From: CAYXDO01 sp964463485
Lineage (GTDB): Bacteria; Myxococcota; Kuafuiibacteriia; Kuafuiibacteriales; Kuafuiibacteriaceae
Direction of reading: 5' to 3'
Assembly: GCA_964463485.1 (NCBI GenBank)
Contig: CAYXDO010000033.1
Span: forward strand, 1-64,000
DNA length: 64,000 nucleotides
The position numbers and the translations under genes were made by a program. Below the pieces are notes generated by a model. It ran no database searches and was not told the origin of the DNA. It saw only the letters and a list, made by a program, of their open reading frames with translations. Of this stretch, positions 28,911-40,433 are shown piece after piece (the first letter of the stretch is position 1; each line of letters opens with the position of its first letter).

Positions 28911-29837
28911 TCACCTGACGGTGCTCGCGGAATACACGGGAACCAAGAATGTCGCCGCGAAGTCCACACCCGGAGTCTCCGACTTTACTTCGACCTCCCA
29001 ATACCTCGGAGGCTGCCGGTTGAGCTGAGTCTCCAGGTCCGCTTCGGGAAGCTCGAAATCGATCGCAAATTTCGTCGCAGTCCCTGCCGCCGCGTCCTTG
29101 GCGTCGATCTGCAGCGAGTCGCCGTAGACTTGATAAGAAACGACCTGCCGCGAGCGATCACTCTTCGGCCCCCTCGTCTCGATGGCCTCCTCTATGCAGC
29201 GCAAAGTCACCTGGATCCCTTTGTCGGAGTCTATGCGCCTCGAACACTCGAATCGAGCGCCCAGATGCTGTCCGAGCAGGAACGGAAACGCTTCGAACCG
29301 GAGAGCGCTGGTCCCATACTTCGTCGCCTGTGACAGCGAGTGAATCGCCGTCCAGAGGATCGCCACGAGGAGCACGTCGAAGAGCCCGACGATCGCCGTG
29401 ACGAAAAATCCGCCGCTGCCCGACATGAAGGCCCACCAATTGAACGGCACCAAGAACAATCCCATGAACAGAAATCCAACGAAGCCACTCACCGCCTTGC
29501 CGTACGAGTTGTGGCTCGCGTGGGTTCGAACCCAAGGATAGTCGCCGAGCACGGGGTCCATCACCTTCGAGAGCCGGGCTCGGGCCATCGTACCCCTGAC
29601 CGCCTGGCCCGCCACGAACAGTCCCGCCACGGCGAACACGACCCCGACCGCGGCGATGATTTCGACCGGAGCGTTTTTTCCCCCGACGTCCGAGTACGCG
29701 ACGTAGCAAACCCCGCCTCCGACCGCCACGAACACCAACCCGAAGAGGATCGCCCCAAACCCTTTGACCCCGATCGTCGTCCGGGAGGAGTGGCGCGGGA
29801 GCTCGATCCGCTGCTGGGTTCGCAATGGGCTGGTCAT
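28911..29837 (-). CDS. membrane protein, DUF3592-like topology, 308 aa
   Basis: The ATG at 29837 (MTSPLRTQQ) overlaps the DUF2277 gene stop by ATGA. Two pairs of hydrophobic spans are clear: FGAILFGLVFVAVGGGVCYV and IIAAVGVVFAVAGLFVAGQA near the N-terminus, then GFVGFLFMGLFLVPFNWWAF and FFVTAIVGLFDVLLVAILWT. A soluble C-terminal half of about 130 residues follows (DSLQIDAKDAAAGTATKFAI and FELPEADLETQLNRQPPRYW), with a beta-sandwich look. The layout is like DUF3592-type proteins, with extracytoplasmic domains between spans. Function is unknown and this is ordinary chromosomal context. Confidence 0.65.
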   Translation of the reverse strand: MTSPLRTQQRIELPRHSSRTTIGVKGFGAILFGLVFVAVGGGVCYVAYSDVGGKNAPVEIIAAVGVVFAVAGLFVAGQAVRGTMARARLSKVMDPVLGDYPWVRTHASHNSYGKAVSGFVGFLFMGLFLVPFNWWAFMSGSGGFFVTAIVGLFDVLLVAILWTAIHSLSQATKYGTSALRFEAFPFLLGQHLGARFECSRRIDSDKGIQVTLRCIEEAIETRGPKSDRSRQVVSYQVYGDSLQIDAKDAAAGTATKFAIDFELPEADLETQLNRQPPRYWEVEVKSETPGVDFAATFLVPVYSASTVR

Positions 29838-30130
29838 TCGAGGTTGGGCCTCGACGCCGCGCCCGCCCGAAGCCGGCTCTCGAACCGCTTCTTCGCCTTC
29901 TGCCACTCCGCGTCGCGATCCTTCTTCGGCGCGCTCGTCACGAGACTCTCGAGCAGCCTCGTCGTCGCCAAAGTGATCTCCTCGACCGCCCGATCGAAGG
30001 CGTCGCCGTTCGCCGTGGAAGGTTTTGTCGCGCCGCTCACCTTGCGCACGAACTGCAACGCCGCCGCGCGAACCTCCTGCTCCGTCGCGGGTGGCTCGAA
30101 GTTGAAAAGCGGACGAATATTCCGGCACAT
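29834..30130 (-). CDS. DUF2277 family protein
   Basis: The product has 98 residues. The ATG at 30130 is chosen because family members begin MCRNI. The TTG at 30139 is the alternative. The sequence MCRNIRPLFNFEPPATEQEV then AALQFVRKVSGATKPSTANG and AFDRAVEEITLATTRLLESL is a full-length DUF2277 protein, a small helical family of unknown function common in myxobacteria and actinobacteria. It overlaps the next gene by ATGA and follows the LysM gene closely, so the three genes are probably co-transcribed. Confidence 0.88.
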   Translation of the reverse strand: MCRNIRPLFNFEPPATEQEVRAAALQFVRKVSGATKPSTANGDAFDRAVEEITLATTRLLESLVTSAPKKDRDAEWQKAKKRFESRLRAGAASRPNLE

Positions 30131-30135
30131 CTCGC

Positions 30136-31461
30136 TCAACCCTCCTCGAGCACGCCTGAGCCGTCGAACGCCCGCGCGAGCGGCACGCGCACCAACGCGC
30201 TCGCATACTCAGCCTTGATATTCCCGCCGAGGCCCTGTTCGAGCTCACAGACGAGCTCGACGCCCAACGCCTTACCCTTCTTCTTCGCGTGGGCCTCGAA
30301 CTCGGGAGTCAACGAAGAGCCAAAAGCCTCCGCAGGATCGGCCAGCTCCTTTTTGGCCCGGAGCACCTCCACTCGGAATTTGCCATCCACGAACGCGCTG
30401 ACCGGCGTGACCATGTGAGCGAGCGTCGCGAGCCGAAATGGAGTCTCGTCTTGTTTGATCCACTTCTCCGGCACGGGAACCTCCGCGCCCTCGGTGTTCG
30501 GTTTCTCGAAAAACAGCCCGCCGCCCACGTACACCGCCGAGTGCAGGAGCATCGTCATCCTCATCCAATCGCTGACTTCGTGGAACTGTACGATGTCTCC
30601 GGGTCGAAGGTCTTTCTCCAGCAGCTTCGTGATCTGCGCGCCATCGAGCTCAGCGACCTTCTCGAAGTCTGCCTCGATGTGCGTACGCTCGTCCATGACG
30701 ATCATCTCTCCGTAAAAGATCGCACACTCTTGATTCTTGCCTTGGTACGCCCGAACGGCCTCCCAGGCCGCGGCATGGCAATTCATCGTGAGACCAATCG
30801 ACTTGTCTTCGTCGCCCGAAATCACTCCAATCTTCTTCGTCCCCTTGAGGGTCACCGGTTCGGGAACCTCGAGATCTCGATTGACGAGCGCCTGGAGCTT
30901 TGGAGGAAGAAAGTCCGAAATCGAGTACTCTCTTGCGGAGTCATAACTCACTGCGGACCGGCCCCCCAGAGCCTTTTTCACTTCGGCGAACTTCGGAGCC
31001 GTGAGCTTCCCGAGCTTTCCGTCCGCGCCGAGCAACGCGGTCGGATCGACCGGGGAGGCCACGCCGCCGAAGCGAAACTCCACGCCCTCGACGGGAGCGC
31101 CGGTCACCGGTGGCAACGCCACCGCTCCCACCGGCTGGCGCTCGGGCGAGCTGAACGCGGCCCTCAAAGGGACCAACGGCCCTGCCTTCTTCTGCGATCG
31201 GAGCCACGCCGGGTCGGTGCGACCGCCGGCCAAGAGCCTCGGAATCGCCCCGCCGGTATCCGCGTCCCTCGAGATCGTGCCTTGGAAGGAATCCGGAATC
31301 GTCAATACCCGCCCGACCTCGAGTCCAGCTTCCGTCGACAACCCATTCGCCTTCGCAAGCGCCGAGACCGCAGCGTCGAGCTGGCTTCGGCTCGCTCCGG
31401 ACGGCAGTCGCTCGCGCGCGATCGTTTCAAGACTCTGCCCGGGTACGACCGTGAGTTGCAT
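30136..31461 (-). CDS. LysM-domain protein with a papain-like (NlpC/P60-type) C-terminal region
   Basis: The product has about 441 residues. The ATG at 31461 gives MQLTVVPGQSLETIARERLP, so the LysM repeat (about 1-55) starts directly. An upstream extension to 31533 is basic and less likely. The C-terminal half has a possible catalytic Cys in LTMNCHAAAWEAVRAYQGKN and His in LHSAVYVGGGLFFEKPN, the spacing and context of NlpC/P60 or CHAP-like amidases. Between them lies DLRPGDIVQFHEVSDWMRM, typical of such folds. No signal peptide is visible. It could be a cell-wall or toxin-related enzyme. Substrate is not known. Confidence 0.6.
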   Translation of the reverse strand: MQLTVVPGQSLETIARERLPSGASRSQLDAAVSALAKANGLSTEAGLEVGRVLTIPDSFQGTISRDADTGGAIPRLLAGGRTDPAWLRSQKKAGPLVPLRAAFSSPERQPVGAVALPPVTGAPVEGVEFRFGGVASPVDPTALLGADGKLGKLTAPKFAEVKKALGGRSAVSYDSAREYSISDFLPPKLQALVNRDLEVPEPVTLKGTKKIGVISGDEDKSIGLTMNCHAAAWEAVRAYQGKNQECAIFYGEMIVMDERTHIEADFEKVAELDGAQITKLLEKDLRPGDIVQFHEVSDWMRMTMLLHSAVYVGGGLFFEKPNTEGAEVPVPEKWIKQDETPFRLATLAHMVTPVSAFVDGKFRVEVLRAKKELADPAEAFGSSLTPEFEAHAKKKGKALGVELVCELEQGLGGNIKAEYASALVRVPLARAFDGSGVLEEG

Positions 31462-31614
31462 GAGAATCAAACGGTTAGGTGATCCGCCGAGGAGAGTCAA
31501 CCGGACGTGGACTTCGGCGACGCCGCGACGCATGACGCCATGACGCCAGTTAGCTCTCGACGGCGCGCCGGGCCCGGCCTATTCTCGGCCCTCGCCCTCA
31601 CAGGCGGCCCCCAC

Positions 31615-33213
31615 ATGAGCGGTCCCCATCTCGAAGTCTTCGACGAAGACACTCGCCTCTCCGAGAGCGTGATCTGGAAGCTCCAGGAGTCCTATTTCGC
31701 CGACAACGGCATCGACTCGTGGAACACCGTCCCTTTCTATGCCACCAGCAACGCGTTCGTCTGCGACCTGTACTCGGAGCTCGTGCTCTCGTGTCTGCTC
31801 GACCTCGCTCCCACGCTCGATCCGAGACACCCCGTCTACATCATCGAGCTCGGAGCCGGTACCGGAAGCTTCACTCATCGGTTCTCGTCCGCGCTGTCCC
31901 GCAAAATGGCGGGCTTTCGGGCGCTCGAGGGCATCAAGATCCGGTACGTGATGACCGACTTCACTCCGGCCATCGTGAATACCTGGAGGCGCAACTCCTT
32001 CCTCCGTCCTCATCTCGAGTCGGGAGTGTTGGACGCTTCGGTGTTCAGACCCGATCGAGATACTCTGCTCGAGCTCGAGCTGTCCGGACGCACGCTCCAG
32101 AGCGAAGACTTGGTCAACCCGACCCTCGTCATCGCGAACTACGTCTTCGACACACTCAGGCACGACGCTTTTCGGCTCTATCGGGGCCAACTCTCCGAGA
32201 CCCGATTCCGACTCTCGCGTGGCAGTGACGGCGCTTCGGCGCTCGAGGCGTTCGAATCCGAAGAGTCATACGTCGAGGTCGATGCCGCGAGCTACTATGA
32301 AAATCCCGAGTGGAACGCGATCCTGGAGGCCTACCGCGCCGAGCTCGGGAAGGCGAGTGTCCTGTTTCCGCTCGGCGCGCTCGAAGTGATCCAGAACTTG
32401 CGGCGACTCACTCGCGACAACCTCGCGCTCTTCATCGTCGACAAGGGCTACATCGACATGGAGATGACCGAAGGACACTGGCCACAACCCATCTCCCATC
32501 ACGGCAGCGTGTCCCTCATGGTGAATTTCGATGCCATCCATCGATACCTCGAGAACGCTGGCGGACTCACGTTCCGCGGAAGTGATCACGGCTTCAGCCT
32601 CACGGCGTCCCTGGGGCTGCTGCTCCGCGAGTACCCTTCCGTCGAGAGGTGCCGCCACGTCTTCGGCGAGACACTCGTTCGCAAGGACCCCTTCAATGCT
32701 TTGCTCCACCTTCAGGAGCTGATCGGCGGCCTCGATGCCCAGCCGGCCGACATCAAGTGGGTCCCTCCGCTCCTCTCGCTGATCCAGACGTGCTCTCACG
32801 ACCCCTCCGTCTTTGCGACCTGCAGTCCGCAGCTCGAAGACCACTTCGGGCGCATGGACTTCACGCAGAAGAAGGCGCTCGGTTGCGTGCTCGACGGAGT
32901 TCGGTCCAACCTCGATCGCTCGGAGAGACGGATGGACGTCCTTGGTCCGCTCTTGAGGCTCTACTTCGAGCTCGAACGTTATCGCGAATGTCGAGAGATC
33001 ATCGACCAACACGTGCTCGACAAGAACGACTCTCCCTGGATTCTCGGCTACCTCGCAGGATGCCACGAAGCGGACGGCCGGCTCGACCTGACGCTGAGCT
33101 GCCTGAAAGAGTACCGGGAGCTCGAGCCCGACAACGATTGGGTGAGCGCGCAGCTCCAGCGGATTCGCCAGCTGATTCTGAAGAGTCGTACCAGACCTCG
33201 AGCTCGCGTCTGA
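31615..33213 (+). CDS. SAM-dependent methyltransferase-like protein with TPR-like C-terminus
   Basis: The product has 532 residues from the ATG at 31615 (MSGPHLEVFDEDTRLSESVI). The upstream extension to 31507 is rejected. VYIIELGAGTGSFTHRF (about residues 74-90) is SAM-binding motif I, followed by IKIRYVMTDFTPAIVNTW and VIANYVFDTL as later motifs. The layout resembles MidA/NDUFAF7-type class I methyltransferases. The last 130 residues (LLRLYFELERYRECREIIDQ and SPWILGYLAGCHEADGRLDL) are helical repeats like TPRs. The substrate is probably a protein but unknown. It is divergent from the LysM gene group, with about 150 bp between starts. Confidence 0.7.
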   Translation: MSGPHLEVFDEDTRLSESVIWKLQESYFADNGIDSWNTVPFYATSNAFVCDLYSELVLSCLLDLAPTLDPRHPVYIIELGAGTGSFTHRFSSALSRKMAGFRALEGIKIRYVMTDFTPAIVNTWRRNSFLRPHLESGVLDASVFRPDRDTLLELELSGRTLQSEDLVNPTLVIANYVFDTLRHDAFRLYRGQLSETRFRLSRGSDGASALEAFESEESYVEVDAASYYENPEWNAILEAYRAELGKASVLFPLGALEVIQNLRRLTRDNLALFIVDKGYIDMEMTEGHWPQPISHHGSVSLMVNFDAIHRYLENAGGLTFRGSDHGFSLTASLGLLLREYPSVERCRHVFGETLVRKDPFNALLHLQELIGGLDAQPADIKWVPPLLSLIQTCSHDPSVFATCSPQLEDHFGRMDFTQKKALGCVLDGVRSNLDRSERRMDVLGPLLRLYFELERYRECREIIDQHVLDKNDSPWILGYLAGCHEADGRLDLTLSCLKEYRELEPDNDWVSAQLQRIRQLILKSRTRPRARV

Positions 33214-33384
33214 GTACACGTTCTCATGAGCTCGTGACTCTGTCGAGCCACAGAGGACGCGGAGAGAGGGCACAGAGGGCACAGAGAGTCGCTCGTTCCA
33301 TCATCTGCGTGCTCGTGGGCTTCGGCTCCTTGCTCTCTGTGGTTCTCCCGCGATCACGGATTTGCGGCCTGTCCTCACTGACCC
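33214..33384. other. 171-bp convergent gap with purine-rich repeat
   Basis: The gap contains GGGCACAGAGGGCACAGAGA-type direct repeats (about 33260-33290), a low-complexity string seen between genes in GC-rich myxobacterial DNA. No strong hairpin with a T-run was seen. Confidence 0.5.
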
Positions 33385-34625
33385 TCACTGACTTCGAAGG
33401 GCGCGCGCCACGGTCTCTGCCACCAATCGGTGGCCCTCGGCGACATAGTGCCCGTCGCCTCCGAAGGGGAACAAAGACGCGGGATCCGGATGGTGCTCGA
33501 ACTCCGGCAGCAGATCGATGATGGGAACGCCGCGCTCGCGCACCAGCGCAATGACCTCTTCACGCTGAAACGGAGATTGGGCCGGCGACCGTGTCCCGGA
33601 CAGAGCGGAGCCCGGCCGGTGAATGATGCTCGTGGGTCCCGCCAACTCCAGGAGAGATTCCGCTGCCGGTAGGTATACGAAGTATAGCTTGGCGCCCATG
33701 CCACGCGCGACCTCCTGGGCGCGCGTCAGGATCCGATCGAAAGGCTCGAGGTCCTGGCGATTCACCCTCCGACCGGCCCAGAGACCTCGGATCCTCGTTC
33801 GCAAGTGAATGAGGCGCGCCACGTGAACCCACTCCGGCAGCGTGCGATCGACGTGGCCCCTCTCGTGCTCCGTGATCGCCTGCGCCCTCCTCACCGCCGC
33901 GTCCACTTCGGACTGTCGCTCGATCAGTCTCTGCGAGAATTCCGAGTCGTCGACGTACTTCTTCAAGATGGAGCTGCCCAGACTCTCCGGGCTCGACCAG
34001 CCGAGCTTCGAGCCGAACGGGAGGTCGTTCTTCTCGAAGTAGAACCACAACACGATCTTGGCGCGCGCCCGCGGACCATACTCTCTCAGAGTCGCCAGCT
34101 CCAGCGTTGGGTCGTTGCCGGCCTGACCGGTGTTGATCACGCTGAACCCTTCGCCTCGGAGGATCGCTGGAATTCGTCGATCCTCGGCGACGCAGTAGCC
34201 TTGGAGGTACGAGTCTCCGATCAGCAGCAGGTCGGAGGGTTCATCGAAAGACCCTGGTGGGTTATCGAACCCGAATTCGTCGGAAACGAAGGTCTCCCAG
34301 ACTCCCGACTCGTTACACAAGACGGTGCGGCTGTTCGACAGGGACGAGAGAGGAGCGATCGTCGCGGTCGCAACCAGGAGCGGATAACGCCAAGGAAAGA
34401 AGCCACGAGCTGTGATTCGACCGGCGGCAGCTTCATCTTTGGCGAATTGTCGAGGGTCACGGGAGTCGAAGGGTCGACCAAGCTGCGCGGCGACCTCCCG
34501 ACGGGAGACCTGGACGAAGTCGTCGGGAGACATGTGCTGGTATGGGTTGGCCCAAAGCAGAAAGAGATCGGCCCCGACCAACGAAGTGGCCGAGCTGGCG
34601 AGCAACAGTAGCAGAGCTCCGCGTT

Positions 34626-34629
<4 letters not shown>
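33385..34629 (-). CDS. SGNH/GDSL-type hydrolase, exported or membrane-anchored
   Basis: The product has 414 residues from a GTG at 34629 that overlaps the kinase gene stop (GTGA). An N-terminal hydrophobic segment (MKRGALLLLLASSATSLVGA) is a signal peptide or anchor. LLLIGDSYLQGY (134-145) is block I with the catalytic Ser, NDPTLELATLREYG is block II-like, and GGDGHYVAEGHRLVAETV near the C-terminus supplies the Asp-His pair. This is the pattern of SGNH hydrolases, often O-acyl esterases or acetyltransferase partners acting on polysaccharide. Coupling to the kinase suggests joint expression. Substrate cannot be read from sequence. Confidence 0.75.
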
Positions 34630-38297
<3,668 letters not shown>

Positions 38298-38373
38298 GGG
38301 ACGACACTGCCACCGCCTTCGGCTCGAAGTCGATTCTCGGCGGCAAGGAATACAGAGAGCGCAGAAAAGACGA

Positions 38374-38415
38374 AGGGCTGCGGCTCACCGAGCTTCCCCG
38401 GCGAGCCGCAGCCCT
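38374..38415 (-). terminator. rho-independent-type terminator after the HNH gene
   Basis: AGGGCTGCGGCTC (38374-38386) pairs perfectly with GAGCCGCAGCCCT (38403-38415) around a 16-nt loop. On the minus strand the hairpin is followed by a CGTCTTTTCTG tract. It lies 4 bp after the HNH stop (38419), so it ends any transcript coming through the tRNA array and the HNH gene. Confidence 0.85.
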
Positions 38416-38418
38416 CAC

Positions 38419-38997
38419 TCAGTCAGACTCGAGCTCCGCGTTCCAGTAGCTGAAGTCCCTCAGATACGGCTTCCACGCGTCGGGCACCTTATCCGGCAGC
38501 GCCAACTTGTGACCCGGCAACGACCGCGGCCGGTCCGGCTTCACCAGCAACGACAACCCAGCCTGAGCTGGCGTTCGGTTGCCCTTCTTCTGGTTGCAGC
38601 CGAGGCAGCAGACCACGACGTTCTCCCATCGCGTCCGCCCGCCTTGTCCCCGCGGGATCACGTGGTCGTAAGTGAACTCGCGTTTCGCCACGACCGTCCC
38701 GCAGTATTGGCACCGACCTTTGTCGCGTGTGTACACGTTCTCCCGTGAGAACCGCACACTCCGCCGCCCGAAGTGCGAGCCTTCCAAGAACCGAATCACG
38801 GCGGGAACCTTGAAGACCGTGCGCGGAGTGCGGACGTTCCAATCCGTGTACTCCTCGATGACTTCTACCCGCGCCGAGCTCGCACGCGTCGAGCTCTTGC
38901 GCTTTCCCGAGTGATCACCGTGGACGAGTGTCATCGCCCGATCCCAGGTGACTTGATTGATCGGCTCGTAACTCGAGCTCAAGACCAGAACATCCAT
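38419..38997 (-). CDS. HNH endonuclease downstream of the tRNA array
   Basis: The product has 192 residues. The ATG at 38997 has an AAGGAG RBS and lies 22 bp from the 3' end of the last tRNA, on the same strand. The HNH core has two zinc knuckles, GRCQYCG and VVVCCLGCNQKKG, with REFTYDHVIPRGQGGRTRWENVV between them: DH is the metal-binding Asp-His, and the final block carries the N and C-terminal ligand region. The N-terminal MDVLVLSSSYEPINQVTWDR is typical of a widespread bacterial HNH family of unknown biological role. Its position directly after a 36-member tRNA array and before a strong terminator suggests co-expression with it. Whether it acts on DNA, tRNA genes or phage is unknown. Confidence 0.88.
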   Translation of the reverse strand: MDVLVLSSSYEPINQVTWDRAMTLVHGDHSGKRKSSTRASSARVEVIEEYTDWNVRTPRTVFKVPAVIRFLEGSHFGRRSVRFSRENVYTRDKGRCQYCGTVVAKREFTYDHVIPRGQGGRTRWENVVVCCLGCNQKKGNRTPAQAGLSLLVKPDRPRSLPGHKLALPDKVPDAWKPYLRDFSYWNAELESD

Positions 38998-39019
38998 TCT
39001 CGCGCTCCTTGCGTTGTCG

Positions 39020-39094
39020 TGCCCTCGGCCGGATTCGAACCGGCACTGTTTCGTTTTTGAGACGAACGACTCCTACCGTTGGTCTACGAGGGCA
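39020..39094 (-). tRNA. tRNA with anticodon CAA (Leu codon), short variable loop
   Basis: Acceptor TGCCCTC/GAGGGCA. Anticodon arm TTCGT-CTCAAAA-ACGAA gives CAA. T arm GCCGG-TTCGAAT-CCGGC. The variable loop is about 5 nt, although bacterial tRNA-Leu are class II with long arms. Last tRNA of the array, next to the HNH gene. Confidence 0.75.
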
Positions 39095-39154
39095 GGTGAG
39101 GTCGCCCGAAGGCCGGGCGACGGTTCCTTCGCGGTCCCTCTCGGTTCCGCGGTT

Positions 39155-39229
39155 GTCGTCGGAGGGATTCGAACCCACACTGTCAGCCTTCTCGAGACTG
39201 CGTCTCCTACCCAGTTGGACTACGACGAC
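39155..39229 (-). tRNA. tRNA with anticodon GAG (Leu codon), short variable loop, C33
   Basis: Acceptor GTCGTCG/CGACGAC. Anticodon stem CAGTC/GGCTG with loop TCGAGAA gives GAG and places C, not T, at position 33. Normal T arm. Class I size (75 nt). Confidence 0.65.
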
Positions 39230-39233
39230 GAGA

Positions 39234-39310
39234 TGCGTTCGGCTGGATTCGAACCAGCACTGCCAGGATTCTGAGACCTGTGCCTCCTACCGAGTTGGGC
39301 TACGAACGCA
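39234..39310 (-). tRNA. tRNA with anticodon CAG (Leu codon), short variable loop
   Basis: Acceptor TGCGTTC/GAACGCA. Anticodon arm CAGGT-CTCAGAA-TCCTG (closing T:T mismatch) gives CAG. T arm GCTGG-TTCGAAT-CCAGC. Class I variable loop. Confidence 0.7.
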
Positions 39311-39320
39311 GTTCAGGAAT

Positions 39321-39386
39321 CGCTGCGAGGAGTCGAGCTCCTCCGGCAAAGCTCATGAGGCCCGCCGCCGCACCACGGGCGCAGCG
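39321..39386 (-). tRNA. degenerate tRNA-Met-like (CAT)
   Basis: A perfect 7-bp acceptor (CGCTGCG/CGCAGCG) encloses 52 nt with loop CTCATGA (anticodon CAT) on a wobble-rich stem. The T hairpin AGGAG/CTCCT has a loop of only 5 nt. Position 73 would be A, as in Met. At 66 nt it is short and may be decayed. Confidence 0.4.
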
Positions 39387-39397
39387 CAATGAACGAA

Positions 39398-39469
39398 GCG
39401 AGCGATCGGCCTCGAACCGACGACCCCCAGCTTGGAAGGCTGGTGCTCTGCCCACTGAGCTACACTCGC
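39398..39469 (-). tRNA. tRNA-Gly (TCC)
   Basis: Anticodon arm CCAGC-CTTCCAA-GCTGG. Canonical D arm TAGCTCAGTGGGCAGAGC. Discriminator T, as common for Gly. Confidence 0.92.
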
Positions 39470-39472
39470 GAC

Positions 39473-39543
39473 AGGGTGGCCGGGATTCGAACCCGGACTT
39501 GCGGTTTTGGAGACCGCCGTGCCGCCGTTGACACTTCCACCCT
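39473..39543 (-). tRNA. tRNA-Trp (CCA)
   Basis: Acceptor AGGGTGG/CCACCCT. Anticodon arm GCGGT-CTCCAAA-ACCGC. Discriminator G, as in bacterial Trp. Confidence 0.92.
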
Positions 39544-39548
39544 AGAAT

Positions 39549-39618
39549 AGCGGGCCAGAGAGTTGCACCCTGTTGCACCCCGTGGGTTATGAGCCCCGGC
39601 ATGATCTGACCACCCGCC
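39549..39618 (-). tRNA. reduced initiator-like tRNA-Met (CAT)
   Basis: The anticodon arm holds GGGCTCATAACCC, the three G:C pairs typical of initiator tRNA. Positions 1 and 72 form G.T rather than a Watson-Crick pair, and 73 is A. The D arm is short, the T arm is CAGGG-TGCAACT-CTCTG, and a 10-bp direct duplication (GGGTGCAACA type) lies in the variable/T region. Confidence 0.5.
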
Positions 39619-39622
39619 CGCA

Positions 39623-39695
39623 TACCTCCGGCAGGACTCGAACCTGCACTCTCCGATTTCGTAGACCGGCGTCCTTCCATTGGACCACGGAGGTA
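39623..39695 (-). tRNA. tRNA-Arg (ACG)
   Basis: Acceptor TACCTCC/GGAGGTA. Anticodon arm CCGGT-CTACGAA-ATCGG. Normal T arm GCAGG-TTCGAGT-CCTGC. Confidence 0.9.
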
Positions 39696-39713
39696 AATCA
39701 CCTTCACGTCGAC

Positions 39714-39842
39714 GTCGCCGAGAGGGCTCGAACCTCCACTCGCCGCCCCTCCGGTGCGGCGCGGAGACGCTTCGCCTTCGGCTACGCAGCCTCTGACCTG
39801 CACCTTCGGAGAGTGCCGCTCCTCCAACTGAGCTACGACGAC
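39714..39842 (-). tRNA. tRNA-Arg (CCG) interrupted by a 57-nt insertion in the T arm
   Basis: Acceptor GTCGTCG/CGGCGAC, D arm TAGCTCAGTTGGAGGAGC and anticodon arm GCACT-CTCCGAA-GGTGC are canonical. T-stem AGAGG pairs perfectly with CCTCT only if 57 nt (39733-39789 on the plus strand) are removed. The insert is bounded by a CCTC direct repeat. Without it the gene has 72 nt. Confidence 0.75.
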
Positions 39843-39847
39843 AAGCT

Positions 39848-39918
39848 GCAGGATGAGGGACTCGAACCCTCAACCTTCGGTTTGTAGGACCGACGCTCGA
39901 CCATCGAGCTCATCCTGC
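39848..39918 (-). tRNA. tRNA-Val (TAC), C33
   Basis: Acceptor GCAGGAT/ATCCTGC. Anticodon arm TCGGT-CCTACAA-ACCGA gives TAC with C at 33. Discriminator A, as in Val. Confidence 0.7.
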
Positions 39919-39922
39919 GGAT

Positions 39923-39993
39923 GGAACCAGCCGGATTCGAACCGGCAACTTTCTGAGTGCAAGTCAGACGCTCTCCCGTTGAGCCATGGCCCC
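39923..39993 (-). tRNA. tRNA-Ala (TGC)
   Basis: Anticodon arm TCTGA-CTTGCAC-TCAGA. Acceptor GGGGCCA/TGGTTCC with two G.T pairs. Discriminator A. Confidence 0.9.
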
Positions 39994-39998
39994 GTTTT

Positions 39999-40069
39999 GC
40001 ACGCGACAGGAATCGAACCTGCATCGACCGGTACGTCGGACCGGCGCCATGCCACTTGGCGACGCGTGC
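39999..40069 (-). tRNA. tRNA-Val (GAC), C33
   Basis: Acceptor GCACGCG/CGCGTGC. Anticodon arm CCGGT-CCGACGT-ACCGG gives GAC with C at 33. Discriminator A, as in Val. Confidence 0.7.
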
Positions 40070-40074
40070 GATTT

Positions 40075-40147
40075 GGACTCGGTCGGGATCGAACCGACGA
40101 CCTCCTGAGTGCGATTCAGGCGCTCGTCCCAGCTGAGCTACGAGCCC
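40075..40147 (-). tRNA. tRNA-Ala (CGC)
   Basis: Acceptor GGGCTCG/CGAGTCC. Anticodon arm CCTGA-ATCGCAC-TCAGG. Discriminator A. Confidence 0.9.
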
Positions 40148-40177
40148 GGATTCCCCCCACGCCGGCGAGAAATCGGA

Positions 40178-40251
40178 TGCCTCACCCTGGTTCCGCTCCA
40201 GGCCCTCCCCCTTTTCAAGAGGGCGCTTCCACTAGGTTAGCTTGCAAGGCA
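40178..40251 (-). tRNA. tRNA-Phe-like (GAA) with reversed-looking T loop
   Basis: Acceptor TGCCTTG/TGAGGCA. Anticodon arm CCCTC-TTGAAAA-GGGGG gives GAA. The T hairpin CCTGG-AGCGGAA-CCAGG lacks TTCRANN. Its reverse complement starts TTC, as if the hairpin had flipped. Confidence 0.55.
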
Positions 40252-40269
40252 AAATTCGGACGAAGTCGC

Positions 40270-40340
40270 GGTCCCGAAGGGAATCGAACCCTCCTCAGCC
40301 GATAGACAGTCGGCTCGCTTCACCAGATGCGTACGGAACC
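40270..40340 (-). tRNA. tRNA-Asp (GTC)
   Basis: Anticodon arm GCCGA-CTGTCTA-TCGGC. Acceptor GGTTCCG/CGGGACC. Discriminator G, as in Asp. Confidence 0.92.
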
Positions 40341-40350
40341 AAACTCAGAG

Positions 40351-40425
40351 GGTATGTGATGGGACTCGAACCCACTTCACCGAGCTCCACAGGCTCGTGC
40401 CTCGACCACTTCGGCCTCACACACC
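40351..40425 (-). tRNA. tRNA-His (GTG)
   Basis: Anticodon arm CGAGC-CTGTGGA-GCTCG. Discriminator C, as in His. G-1 is not encoded (T precedes), so it would have to be added or is absent. Confidence 0.88.
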
Positions 40426-40433
40426 AAAGGCAA

